DNA from: Ignavibacteria bacterium
GTDB taxonomy: Bacteria > Bacteroidota > Ignavibacteria > Ignavibacteriales > Melioribacteraceae
Length of the DNA: 34,911 bases
Reading direction: 5' to 3'
Assembly: GCA_012719345.1 (NCBI GenBank)
Contig: JAAYAN010000015.1
Span: 1 to 34,911 of the forward strand
A program made the translations under genes and the position numbers. Every line of letters starts with the position of its first letter. The first letter of the stretch is position 1. The notes below the pieces were generated by a model. It saw only the letters and a program-made list of their open reading frames with translations, was not told where the DNA came from and searched no databases. Of this stretch, positions 7,171 through 14,724 are shown in pieces.

Positions 7171-7404
7171 ATGTCAATAAATGAATTAAAAAGTATCATT
7201 CATAAAATGGTTGATAATTCACAAAATGAATTCCTTTTGGAAGCAGTATATAATATATTTTATTCGATTACAGATGAATCCGTTTGGCAAAACCTTACTG
7301 ATAAACAGAAAGAATTGATACTAAAAGCATTTGAGGAAAGTGAAAGAGAATCGAATCTAATAGATCATTCTACCGTAATGATGCAAATTCAAAATGAATT
7401 ATAA
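7171..7404 (+). CDS. Antitoxin of a RelE/ParE-type module
   Basis: A 77-residue, helix-rich, acidic protein. It resembles small Bacteroidota antitoxins in having an N-terminal helical segment (INELKSIIHKMVDN) and a C-terminal toxin-binding stretch (ESERESNLIDHSTVMMQI). The strongest evidence is position: its stop lies 11 bp inside the start of a RelE/ParE-family toxin gene, the usual coupled arrangement. No classic ribbon-helix-helix or helix-turn-helix motif is obvious, so DNA binding is not certain even though a direct repeat lies at the promoter. Confidence 0.7.
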   Translation: MSINELKSIIHKMVDNSQNEFLLEAVYNIFYSITDESVWQNLTDKQKELILKAFEESERESNLIDHSTVMMQIQNEL

Positions 7405-7720
7405 AATTAAATGGACTTCAACCGCATATTCTGATTTCTCCTGTATAATTCTAAACATAAAAGAGATGTGGGGAAAAAATTCAGCGCAACAATTCATCAA
7501 TCAAATAAAAACAACTGTTGACTTATTATCGATGTTTCCGCAATCTGGTAAAGTAATTTTTGAGGAAAAACAAATACGGGCATTCGTTATTTCAAAACAA
7601 ACAACTATTATTTACAGAATAAAGCAGGATATAGTAACTATACTAAATCTGTTTGATAACAGACAAAATCCTGATAATTTGAAGGTTAACGATAAACAAG
7701 AAGTTTATAAAATAGACTGA
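7394..7720 (+). CDS. RelE/ParE-family toxin
   Basis: A 108-residue protein with the RelE/ParE fold pattern: a first strand (YKIKWTSTAYSDF), two helices (CIILNIKEMWGKNSAQQFIN), L-S-M-F-P-Q-S-G-K, then strands ending with TTIIYRIKQDIVTILNLFDNRQNP. The F-P-Q-S-G turn and the late Y-R-I strand are typical of the family. Members either cut mRNA on the ribosome (RelE) or poison gyrase (ParE); this sequence does not let me choose. The ATG overlaps the antitoxin gene by 11 bp, implying translational coupling. The frame looks intact and of normal length, though the tail after FDNRQNPDNL is slightly extended. Confidence 0.8.
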   Translation: MNYKIKWTSTAYSDFSCIILNIKEMWGKNSAQQFINQIKTTVDLLSMFPQSGKVIFEEKQIRAFVISKQTTIIYRIKQDIVTILNLFDNRQNPDNLKVNDKQEVYKID

Positions 7721-7861
7721 CATTTTCACAATGACGAATTAAGCATTAAAAACTTCCCGAATAAAACTCGGGGCAGGCAAAAAAACAATTAAGAATTAAA
7801 AATTAAGAATTAAAAATTGATAGCTTTTCCTTAACCTCAGCCTTAACCTTAACCTAACTAT
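7721..7861. repeat. Mosaic spacer with CTCGGG-type element and CCTTAACC tract
   Basis: It contains AATTAAGCATTAAAAACTTC, a CCCGAATAAAACTCGGGGCAG element (7756-7776), tandem AATTAAGAATTAAAAATT units and a CCTTAACCTCAGCCTTAACC tract (7830-7858) that ends next to the ATG of the Wzi-like gene, like the tract before the aminotransferase. Confidence 0.6.
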
Positions 7862-9490
7862 ATGAAAAAAATCTTACTCATACTCCTACTTCTTACTCCT
7901 GTCTTTTCTCAGGTCAACTTTGAGCCGGTAACAAGCTCGGTATATAACTATCTTGAAAGATTAAGCATTACAGGAGCAATTGATATTAATGAAGAAATTA
8001 TGCCGTTCAGCAGGATATATATTGCCGGTAAACTTATAGAGATTGACGGAAAAAGAGAAAGCCTTAGCAGCATTGAAAAGGACGAGCTGGATTTTTATAT
8101 ACGGGAGTTTTCGAGCGAGCTTAAACGTTTGGGCTTTGATCTGGCAAAGTACGAAGCGGAAGGGAATAAAATTATTGATTTAGGCTCTGATACATTCGGG
8201 TTTGATAAATATAACAGGTTCAGGCTTGTTAGTTACGAGGATAACCTGTTCGGGTTATTTGTCGATCCGGTTGCAGGTTACAGTCTGGAAATGACAGAAG
8301 GGGAGAAATCAACACTTTGGACGAATGGTTTAAGAATGTACGGGCATATCGGCGAGTCATTTGGTTATGAATTACAGTTTAACGATAATCATTACGGCGG
8401 TGATTATTTTGATAATACAAGAGCATTTTCGCCGCTTACCGGGTACGAATTTAATGTGAGGAAGGATTTTGACAGGGCAACTGCAAGCATTACATTCAAC
8501 TGGGATTGGGGTCATATTTCACTCGGGAAGGATTTTAATTATTACGGAAGCGGTGAAAACGGTAAACTGATTTTATCGGATAAAGCGCCGTCATTCCCGA
8601 ATATTAAGCTGGAAATAAATCCGGTAGAATGGCTAAGGTTTTCCTATATCCACGGGTACCTCAATTCACACATTTCCGATTCGTCCACTTTCCGGGGCGG
8701 GCTATTAAGAGATCATATTTCGAATGTAGAAAAATATTTTGTCGCGCATCTTATTTCTGTTAATCCGGTTAAATCATTGAATATATCAATCGGCGAAAGC
8801 GTGGTTTACAGCGACAGGTTTGAACCGGTTTATCTTATACCTGTTATGTTTTTCCGCATCGCGGATCATTATTTAACCGATCCTGATGAAAATGCCGGAA
8901 ATGCCCAATTATTCGGGTCATTTTGGTATAAAAACAGCGCAATTAAAACAAAATTCTATGGTTCGCTGTTTGTTGATGAATTGTCACTTAGTAATTCTGA
9001 ATATCCCGCTGCCCTTGGTTATAATGCCGGAATAAAAACTGTAAATCCGCTTATACCCGAAAGTGAAATTACTGTTGAATATACAAAGATACAGCCTTTT
9101 GTTTATTTCCACGCTGATGAAGCCCAAACTTACGAAAACTATGGTTACCAGATGGGGCACTGGATAGGAAGTAACGCAGATCAGATTTATGCTGCATTTA
9201 ATAAAAAGATTATTCGCGGGTTAAATGCAGGGTTAAGTTACAGTTACATCCGTAAAGGACAGGAAGAATCTTTTGAGGAAAAACGCTACCAGACAAAGCA
9301 TACTTTTCTTTGGGGATTAAAAAATTACTACACTGAGTATGGTTTGAATATTGAGTACGAAGTAATACACAGTTTATATGCCGGGGCTGAATACAGATAC
9401 ATAAAGCATAAAAAAGAAATAACAAACGGCAGTTTTGTTACGGAAAATAAAAGCTTTTTCTCATTCGGCTTAAAATACGGGATAAACTAA
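7862..9490 (+). CDS. Wzi-like outer-membrane beta-barrel protein
   Basis: A 542-residue exported protein. Residues 1-16 are a signal peptide (KKILLILLLLTPVFSQ). The mature part begins with a helical region (VYNYLERLSITGAIDINEE), then alternating aromatic beta-strand segments to the C-terminus, including FGLFVDPVAGYSLEM and KDFNYYGSGENGKLILSDKA, ending in a strand with aromatic residues as outer-membrane barrels do. The layout and the G-x-L-I-L-S-D-K-A-P-S-F-P motif fit the capsule-assembly Wzi family, whose members help hold surface polysaccharide on the outer membrane. This suits a neighbourhood of glycan genes. Family placement rests on memory of related proteins, so a generic barrel is the alternative. 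Confidence 0.65.
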   Translation: MKKILLILLLLTPVFSQVNFEPVTSSVYNYLERLSITGAIDINEEIMPFSRIYIAGKLIEIDGKRESLSSIEKDELDFYIREFSSELKRLGFDLAKYEAEGNKIIDLGSDTFGFDKYNRFRLVSYEDNLFGLFVDPVAGYSLEMTEGEKSTLWTNGLRMYGHIGESFGYELQFNDNHYGGDYFDNTRAFSPLTGYEFNVRKDFDRATASITFNWDWGHISLGKDFNYYGSGENGKLILSDKAPSFPNIKLEINPVEWLRFSYIHGYLNSHISDSSTFRGGLLRDHISNVEKYFVAHLISVNPVKSLNISIGESVVYSDRFEPVYLIPVMFFRIADHYLTDPDENAGNAQLFGSFWYKNSAIKTKFYGSLFVDELSLSNSEYPAALGYNAGIKTVNPLIPESEITVEYTKIQPFVYFHADEAQTYENYGYQMGHWIGSNADQIYAAFNKKIIRGLNAGLSYSYIRKGQEESFEEKRYQTKHTFLWGLKNYYTEYGLNIEYEVIHSLYAGAEYRYIKHKKEITNGSFVTENKSFFSFGLKYGIN

Positions 9491-9605
9491 GGTTAAGGCT
9501 AAGGTTAAGTAAAAACCTAAAGTTGTCTTTCTACTTAACCTGCTTTTCCCTCTTAACCTAAACCTGAACCTACTCTTTCACTTCACCTAAACTTTAGAAA
9601 TAGTT
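9488..9605. repeat. GGTTAAGG tract then CCTTAACC-type tract (inverted pair in one spacer)
   Basis: Starting at the stop of the Wzi-like gene is a GGTTAAGGCTAAGGTTAAG tract (9491-9509). From about 9531 to 9590 the strand changes to ACTTAACC, TCTTAACCTAAACC and TGAACC units leading up to the second VanZ-like gene. The spacer is therefore an inverted-repeat pair between two genes. Confidence 0.6.
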
Positions 9606-10049
9606 ATGCGCATACTAAACAAATTTAAAAATACCGGTTTGGCAAAGATGCTGAACAAATACAGGGAAGGCGTACTGATTATAATACTTGTAATTATTCT
9701 TTTAGTATCGTTAGTGTTTAACCTTTTACCTTATGAATATTTACCCAAAATGGAAATAAATGAAGTGCTGCTGCATTTTTCTAACTATGCAGTTTTCACA
9801 TTCTTTTTAACTCTATATCTTCATTTCCAGGAGAGGTTTAATTCATTAAATAAGAGCTGTTATTTTTATTCACTTTTAATAATGATTTTAGTTTCTACAC
9901 TTATAGAAGCCGGTCAATTATATGTGCCGCACAGGAGTTTCCAGCTTTCAGATATAAGCGCGAATATTACAGGAATAATAATAGGGATTATTTTAGCACG
10001 CACTTTTTCGTTGGTAGTAAGAAATAAAAGCAGGAAGGAAATACTTTAA
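9606..10049 (+). CDS. VanZ-like membrane protein, copy 2
   Basis: A 147-residue membrane protein, paralogue of the one at 3488-3925. Both share NLLPYE, FTFFLTLY, HFQERF, STLIE, QLYVPHRSFQLSDISAN and the terminal RKEIL; changes concentrate in the first two membrane segments. The VanZ-type Arg, Asp and Asn-x-x-Gly residues are kept, suggesting selection on function rather than a decaying copy. The Glu in STLIEAGQ is retained but the next residues differ from copy 1. Function is not known. Both copies lie between CCTTAACC-type tracts and AATTAAGA spacers, so duplication may have involved the flanking repeats. Confidence 0.8.
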   Translation: MRILNKFKNTGLAKMLNKYREGVLIIILVIILLVSLVFNLLPYEYLPKMEINEVLLHFSNYAVFTFFLTLYLHFQERFNSLNKSCYFYSLLIMILVSTLIEAGQLYVPHRSFQLSDISANITGIIIGIILARTFSLVVRNKSRKEIL

Positions 10050-10260
10050 AGGCAATTAAGAATTAAGAATTAAAAATTAAGAATTAAGAATTGATAGCTT
10101 TTCCTTAACCTAAGCCTTAACTTTAATCTTTTTCGTAACCTGTTTTTAGTCGTTTAACCTTAATCTTAACCTGTTGTAAAGGAAATTAAGTGTAATTTTG
10201 TTTTTCGTTTTTTATATTTATAACAGTTATTTTATTTAAAGCGTACCTTAATTTTGTAAA
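10050..10260. repeat. AATTAAGA units, CCTTAACC tract and AT-rich promoter region
   Basis: Tandem AATTAAGAATTAAAAATT units (about 10053-10094), then a long degenerate CCTTAACC/CTTAATC tract (10101-10173). The next 60 bp are AT-rich and contain two TAATTTTG strings (10193-10200 and near 10250), each fitting the Bacteroidota -7 pattern TAnnTTTG; either could drive the AbiEii-like pair. Confidence 0.5.
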
Positions 10261-10266
10261 GTGATT

Positions 10267-10638
10267 ATGTCGATTGATGAAAAGTACATTACAATAAAGA
10301 AAATATTTTGGGATTATAATACTGATCTTCTTCCTATCGCTGAAGTAATAAGCAGAGATTTGAAATCTATTGACAGTTATGAATTTAAACTAATGCTGAA
10401 CAGAATGCTGGAAAGATTAAATTGGTACGAACTTTTAGATATTTTAGGCGCTGACCTGCTAAAACAACTTTTAACTCCGGAGACTATAAATAGGTTAAGA
10501 GATAAGGGACTAAGAGGAAGATATGAATCAATTAGAAGAATATTATTCGGCGAACCTTTATCCGTTTCAGGATGGGATACTGAATATCGTGAAAGAATTA
10601 AACATACCCTTTTATCTAACAGGTGGTACCGCACTTAG
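10267..10638 (+). CDS. Unrecognised small protein, partner of the AbiEii-like gene
   Basis: A 123-residue helical, mostly soluble protein that I cannot assign to a family with confidence. Visible features are an N-terminal segment KIFWDYNTDLL, a leucine-rich middle (MLNRMLERLNWYELLDILG) and LTPETINRLRDKGLRGRYE. Small proteins of similar size, starting with an F-W-D-x-D segment, often precede AbiEii-type nucleotidyltransferases in this group, so an antitoxin or partner role is plausible. It overlaps the downstream gene by 116 bp in another frame, which is unusually long. I chose ATG 10267 rather than GTG 10261. The C-terminal third, inside the overlap, may be poorly constrained. Confidence 0.55.
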   Translation: MSIDEKYITIKKIFWDYNTDLLPIAEVISRDLKSIDSYEFKLMLNRMLERLNWYELLDILGADLLKQLLTPETINRLRDKGLRGRYESIRRILFGEPLSVSGWDTEYRERIKHTLLSNRWYRT

Positions 10639-11224
10639 CCGGCATTATTTTCAACACCGCTATTCCGATGATCTCGATTTATTTGTAAACAACGATAGTA
10701 ATTTTGAAAAATATGTTGAAACCTTTTATAAATCTCTTGGCGAAAATGGCAATAAATATCATTTTGAAATCGATTTTCAAAGGATAAGAAGAACTGAATT
10801 TTATGCACAATTTTTTCTAATAAAAAATAATATCGAACTTAAAATTGACTTGATAAATGATGTTGCTGATCACTATGGCGATTTTCAGGTAAATAAGATA
10901 CTAGGCAAGGTTGATAGTTTAAGGAATATTTTATCAAATAAATTAACCGCTTTATTCCGTTACGAAGTAAAAGATATTGCCGATATAAGAGTAATTTGCA
11001 AAAATTATAAATGTAATTTCCGTGAAATTGTTGAAGAAGCAAAAACCAAAGAAGCGGGTGTTGACCCGATTGCCATTTATGAAATTCTTAGCTCTTTCCC
11101 TGCTGATAAAATAAATTTAATTAAATGGGTAAAAGAACCGGAAGCCAAAATATTCGAAACAGAAATTAAACAGATAGCGGAAGATGTTTTATACGGAAGG
11201 GAAAATTCACTGTTCGTTAAATGA
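10523..11224 (+). CDS. AbiEii/AbiGii-like nucleotidyltransferase toxin
   Basis: A 233-residue member of the AbiEii nucleotidyltransferase family. The active-site pattern is YLTGGTALSRHY, then HRYSDDLDLFV, giving G-G-T-A-L followed by the D-D-L-D metal-binding run, and later strand residues IELKIDLIND. AbiEii-type toxins add nucleotides to tRNA or other targets and take part in abortive phage defence with an AbiEi-type antitoxin; relatives with other partners exist. GAGGAAG just before the ATG at 10523 and the standard N-terminus confirm this start, even though it lies 116 bp inside the upstream frame. The gene looks intact. No AbiEi-type winged-helix protein is present, so the upstream small protein is the likely partner. 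Confidence 0.82.
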   Translation: MNQLEEYYSANLYPFQDGILNIVKELNIPFYLTGGTALSRHYFQHRYSDDLDLFVNNDSNFEKYVETFYKSLGENGNKYHFEIDFQRIRRTEFYAQFFLIKNNIELKIDLINDVADHYGDFQVNKILGKVDSLRNILSNKLTALFRYEVKDIADIRVICKNYKCNFREIVEEAKTKEAGVDPIAIYEILSSFPADKINLIKWVKEPEAKIFETEIKQIAEDVLYGRENSLFVK

Positions 11225-11528
11225 GCCCCTAACAATTATCAATGAACCCGGCAGTGGCACGTCAGTGACCGGGTAAACCGGGCAAGCTGGGTACACGGAA
11301 AAACAGTTATAAGTTTTCAGTCGTAAGTCTTTACTAAAAACTAATTACTATGTACTAAAAACTGTTTTTAGTTACCTTTTAACCTTAGCCTAACCTTTTC
11401 CTTAACCTTAACCTTTAGTTGCTTCAAATCACAAAACAAAAAAATTTAAGTAAATTCTTCTAAAACTTTCCGAATCCATACAAATTCCAAATATATAACT
11501 AATTATTTAACCATTTGGCGGGTAGCAT
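11225..11528. repeat. 304-bp spacer with GC-rich palindrome and CCTTAACC tract
   Basis: No gene is seen. It starts with ACAATTATCAATGAACCCGG, then a GC-rich segment with CCCGGCAGTGGCACGTCAGT and GACCGGGTAAACCGGGCAAG (about 11247-11286) able to form hairpins, then ACTAAAAACTAATTACTATG (about 11333-11352, also near 7040), and a CCTTAACC tract (11380-11413). The last 110 bp before the dehydratase gene are AT-rich and probably contain its promoter. Confidence 0.6.
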
Positions 11529-13460
11529 ATGTTATTAAATTATGTATATAATCAAACACAAAAGTTAAGAAACCGGCACTTATTATATTTCGATATATTT
11601 TTTGCAATTTTTTCACCTTTGTTTGCTTTGTTTTTACGGCTCGACGGGAAATTGAATTTTGCTGTTTACGGCGATGCATTAATACTATATTTAATATCTT
11701 TTTTTGTAATAAAAATATTAATGCTTTACAATTTCCGGGTTTACAGTCTGCTGTGGAGTAAAGCAGGTTTCGATGAAGCGCAAAGGCTTGGGCTTGCATC
11801 ATTATTAAATCTTGTTATCCAGGTATTTCTATTTAACCTTTTTGATAAACTGGATTTGTATCCTTTTAATGGCCTTCCTGCTTCGCTGCCTTATATTGAC
11901 GGAATAATTTTTATGTTATTATGTTATTCATCAAGAATAAGCATCCGGATTTTCGAACAAATCCATTCGCGCCGTATTGAAGATGTAAATTCCGATAAAA
12001 AAGTGCTTATTCTAGGTGCAGGAGATGCCGGAATAAATATAGTTCAATCGATGCAGAGGCACCCGAAATCAGGTTACAAACCTATTGCATTTCTTGATGA
12101 TGATTCCAAAAAGCAAAAACTGATATTACGCGGAATTCCGATAATTGGAAAATTAGAAAAATTGGATGAGGTTGTTAAAAAAAAAGAAATTGATTACATC
12201 GTAATAGCTATGCCTCGTGTTTCAGGAAAAATTGTAAGACAGGTAGCCGAAATATGCAACAAGAATAAGATAAAATTATTAACTGTTCCATCGGTAACCG
12301 AAATTTTAGACGGTAATATTACAATTGGTACAATGCGCGAAATTCAAATTGAAGACTTGTTAAGACGCGATCCGGTTTTAACAGATATTCATTCGGTAAG
12401 CAATTTATTAAAAGGGAAAAGAGTTCTTGTTACAGGTGCTGGCGGTTCGATAGGCAGTGAATTATGCAGGCAGCTTATTCAGTTTGAGCCATCCGATCTT
12501 ATACTTTTAGGTCATGGTGAAAATTCTGTTTTTGAAATAGAGCAAGAATTGTTAGCTGTAGTAAAGCTCTCGCAATTCAGTAAAGTAAAATTATCTTCGT
12601 TTATTGCCGACCTGCGAATGAAAGAAAGGTTAAACGCAGCGTTTGATAAGTATCGCCCGCAAGTTGTATTTCACGCAGCAGCTCATAAACACGTTCCATT
12701 AATGGAAGCCCACCCTCAGGAGGCAATTTCAAACAATGTTATAGGAACAAAAAATCTTGTGGATACATGTATTGAATATAACATTGAACGTTTTGTGGGC
12801 ATATCAACAGATAAAGCCGTAAATCCTACAAGTATTATGGGTGCAACAAAAAGAATAGGCGAAATGATAATATTGGATGCCGCCAGAAAGAGCGGATCAT
12901 ATTATTCGGCTGTACGGTTTGGAAATGTGCTTGGCAGCAGGGGCAGCGTTGTAAGGACGTTTAAAAAGCAAATTAAAAAAGGCGGACCGATAACAGTAAC
13001 CGATCCGGAAATGACGCGTTATTTTATGACAATACCGGAAGCTGTTCAGCTTGTTTTACAAGCTTCGGCGCTTGGTGTTGGCGGTGATGTTTTTGTTCTT
13101 GATATGGGCGAACCGGTTAAAATAATGGATCTTGCCAAAGATATGATTAAGCTTTCGGGTTTGCAAGAAGGTGTTGATGTTGATATTAAAATAACGGGTT
13201 TGCGTCCCGGTGAAAAACTTTATGAAGAACTTCAGCTTGAAAGTGAAGAATTTGAAAGGACTGAACATCAGAAAATTATGACATCAAAAAATGCTTCGTG
13301 TTTTGTAAGCGAAAAATTGTACGAAGCGATTGAGTATGTTTCGAATAGAAAAACACAAATGCCTAAAAATGAAATAATAGATATTATCAGTGATTTGGTT
13401 CCAGAATTTAACCACGAACAAATGGCTGCTTCAAAAGTAAAACTTAAATGGGATGCTTGA
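11529..13460 (+). CDS. pglF: PglF/CapD-type membrane UDP-HexNAc 4,6-dehydratase
   Basis: A 643-residue membrane enzyme. Residues 1-150 hold about four membrane helices (for example LLYFDIFFAIFSPLFALFL). A CoA-binding-like Rossmann domain follows (LGAGDAGINIVQSM), then the catalytic SDR domain from about residue 297 (VTGAGGSIGSELCRQ). The catalytic region STDKAVNPTSIMGATKR has Met437 in place of the usual Tyr and Lys441, the SMK pattern of retaining 4,6-dehydratases such as PglF. Expected product is UDP-2-acetamido-2,6-dideoxy-4-ketoglucose, the substrate of the PglE-like aminotransferase at 4873. Length fits PglF-type enzymes (about 590-650). It stands alone and ends opposite cydB. Confidence 0.88.
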   Translation: MLLNYVYNQTQKLRNRHLLYFDIFFAIFSPLFALFLRLDGKLNFAVYGDALILYLISFFVIKILMLYNFRVYSLLWSKAGFDEAQRLGLASLLNLVIQVFLFNLFDKLDLYPFNGLPASLPYIDGIIFMLLCYSSRISIRIFEQIHSRRIEDVNSDKKVLILGAGDAGINIVQSMQRHPKSGYKPIAFLDDDSKKQKLILRGIPIIGKLEKLDEVVKKKEIDYIVIAMPRVSGKIVRQVAEICNKNKIKLLTVPSVTEILDGNITIGTMREIQIEDLLRRDPVLTDIHSVSNLLKGKRVLVTGAGGSIGSELCRQLIQFEPSDLILLGHGENSVFEIEQELLAVVKLSQFSKVKLSSFIADLRMKERLNAAFDKYRPQVVFHAAAHKHVPLMEAHPQEAISNNVIGTKNLVDTCIEYNIERFVGISTDKAVNPTSIMGATKRIGEMIILDAARKSGSYYSAVRFGNVLGSRGSVVRTFKKQIKKGGPITVTDPEMTRYFMTIPEAVQLVLQASALGVGGDVFVLDMGEPVKIMDLAKDMIKLSGLQEGVDVDIKITGLRPGEKLYEELQLESEEFERTEHQKIMTSKNASCFVSEKLYEAIEYVSNRKTQMPKNEIIDIISDLVPEFNHEQMAASKVKLKWDA

Positions 13461-13539
13461 AAAAATTAGTATTTAATTTGTTAAAGAGCAACCTGACTGC
13501 AAAACTAAAATAATATTTATTAAACTTCATCACTCATAA

Positions 13540-13573
13540 AATGCGGTTTAAAATTTCCTGTTAAAACCGCATT
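13540..13573. terminator. Hairpin between convergent genes, possible bidirectional terminator
   Basis: AATGCGGTTT (13540-13549) pairs perfectly with AAACCGCATT (13564-13573) across a 14-base loop, in the 247-bp space between the convergent pglF-like and cydB genes. No long T-run follows on either strand, so the terminator role rests on position. The rest of 13461-13707 shows no gene, including no CydX-like ORF after cydB. Confidence 0.45.
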
Positions 13574-13707
13574 ACCTCAAAAAACTGCCTGCCTTTAGCC
13601 GTATTCCGGTAAATAAGAATAATCTGTATAAAAAAATTTAAGCTCAAACAAGATATAGCGTTAATACTAATCTGTTATTATTTTCTTTTCTAATAGCGTA
13701 TATGTAC

Positions 13708-14724
13708 TTAATAGCTGTCCTTTGTTATAATTACTTTTCCTTTAAAAACTTTGTAAATAAAAATTGTGTAAAGAATTACAAGCGGCATCCCTATTAAAGC
13801 AATTATAAGCATTGTTTGCAGAGTAGTTTGCGATGAAGAAGCATTATAAATAGTAAGATTAAATTCTTTGCTTATGCTCGAAGGAATAAAAGAAGGAAAT
13901 AAAGATACGGACATCGAGCTGATCATAGATAATATAATAAGAGAAGAAGCTATAAATGCAGCTTTAAACTTGCCCGATTTAATTCCTACAGGAATATAAA
14001 TAACAGATAACAGCAAAAGTGCGGAAAAGAAATAGAATAACGGATTTCTTAAAACATTATCAAACAAGTAACGGGCTTCGAATATTGTATATAATAACAG
14101 AACAAAGAAAAGAATTACAAAAATTATCCACAAACCGTTAAGCTTGCCCGCAATATTTTCTTTATGTACGCCTTCGGTTTTCTGCATAAGGAATATGCCG
14201 CCGTGCAAGCTGAATAAAACAACAGCAATTAAACCGGTAAGCAGGGAATAAGGATTTAATAATCCGATAAAATTTCCTTCAAACATCAGTTCGGAATTTA
14301 TAGGTATTCCCCGTAAAATATTTCCTGCAGTTACGCCGAAAAGCAATGCGGATAAAAGACTTCCCGAAGCAAACCCGAAATCCCAAATTTTTCTCCAGCG
14401 GGGCGAATCAACTTTTCCGCGAAATTCCATAGAAACCGCTCTGAAAATAAGCGCTGTAAGAAGAAGCATAAAAGCAATATAAAATCCGCTGAATACAGTT
14501 GCATAAACTATTGGGAAAGCTGCAAAAAGCGCTCCGCCGGCAGTAATCAGCCACACCTCGTTACCGTCCCAAACAGGGGCAATTGCATTAATATTAATCC
14601 TTCTTTCATCATCGCTTTTTGAAAAAAAATGAAGAATGCCAACGCCCAAATCAAATCCGTCCAAAATAGCGTAGCCGATTATCAGGAACATAAGCAAAAT
14701 AAACCAGATAAAATTTAAGTCCAT
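13708..14724 (-). CDS. cydB: Cytochrome bd oxidase subunit II
   Basis: A 338-residue polytopic membrane protein. It starts with LNFIWFILLMFLIIGYAILDGFDLGVG, the first helix and the highly conserved G-F-D-L-G-V-G of CydB, and later shows WDGNEVWLITAGGALFAAFP, another family hallmark. About eight to nine membrane helices follow. With CydA it forms the quinol:O2 oxidoreductase that reduces oxygen at low concentration with high affinity. The ATG overlaps the cydA stop by one base (TAATG), so the two are translationally coupled. Length is slightly shorter than the E. coli protein. No cydX or cydDC gene is adjacent. Confidence 0.95.
   Translation of the reverse strand: MDLNFIWFILLMFLIIGYAILDGFDLGVGILHFFSKSDDERRININAIAPVWDGNEVWLITAGGALFAAFPIVYATVFSGFYIAFMLLLTALIFRAVSMEFRGKVDSPRWRKIWDFGFASGSLLSALLFGVTAGNILRGIPINSELMFEGNFIGLLNPYSLLTGLIAVVLFSLHGGIFLMQKTEGVHKENIAGKLNGLWIIFVILFFVLLLYTIFEARYLFDNVLRNPLFYFFSALLLLSVIYIPVGIKSGKFKAAFIASSLIILSMISSMSVSLFPSFIPSSISKEFNLTIYNASSSQTTLQTMLIIALIGMPLVILYTIFIYKVFKGKVIITKDSY

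Noticed and set aside
3457-11413. Telomere-like or CRISPR-like array in CCTTAACC tracts
   Set aside because: The tracts are short, degenerate, separated by genes, and have no regular spacers or cas genes.
3457-11528. Integron-type cassette array
   Set aside because: No integrase or attC-like sites are seen; the spacers are mosaics of several repeat words.
13461-13707. CydX-like small subunit after cydB
   Set aside because: No start codon followed by a short hydrophobic ORF is found on the minus strand.
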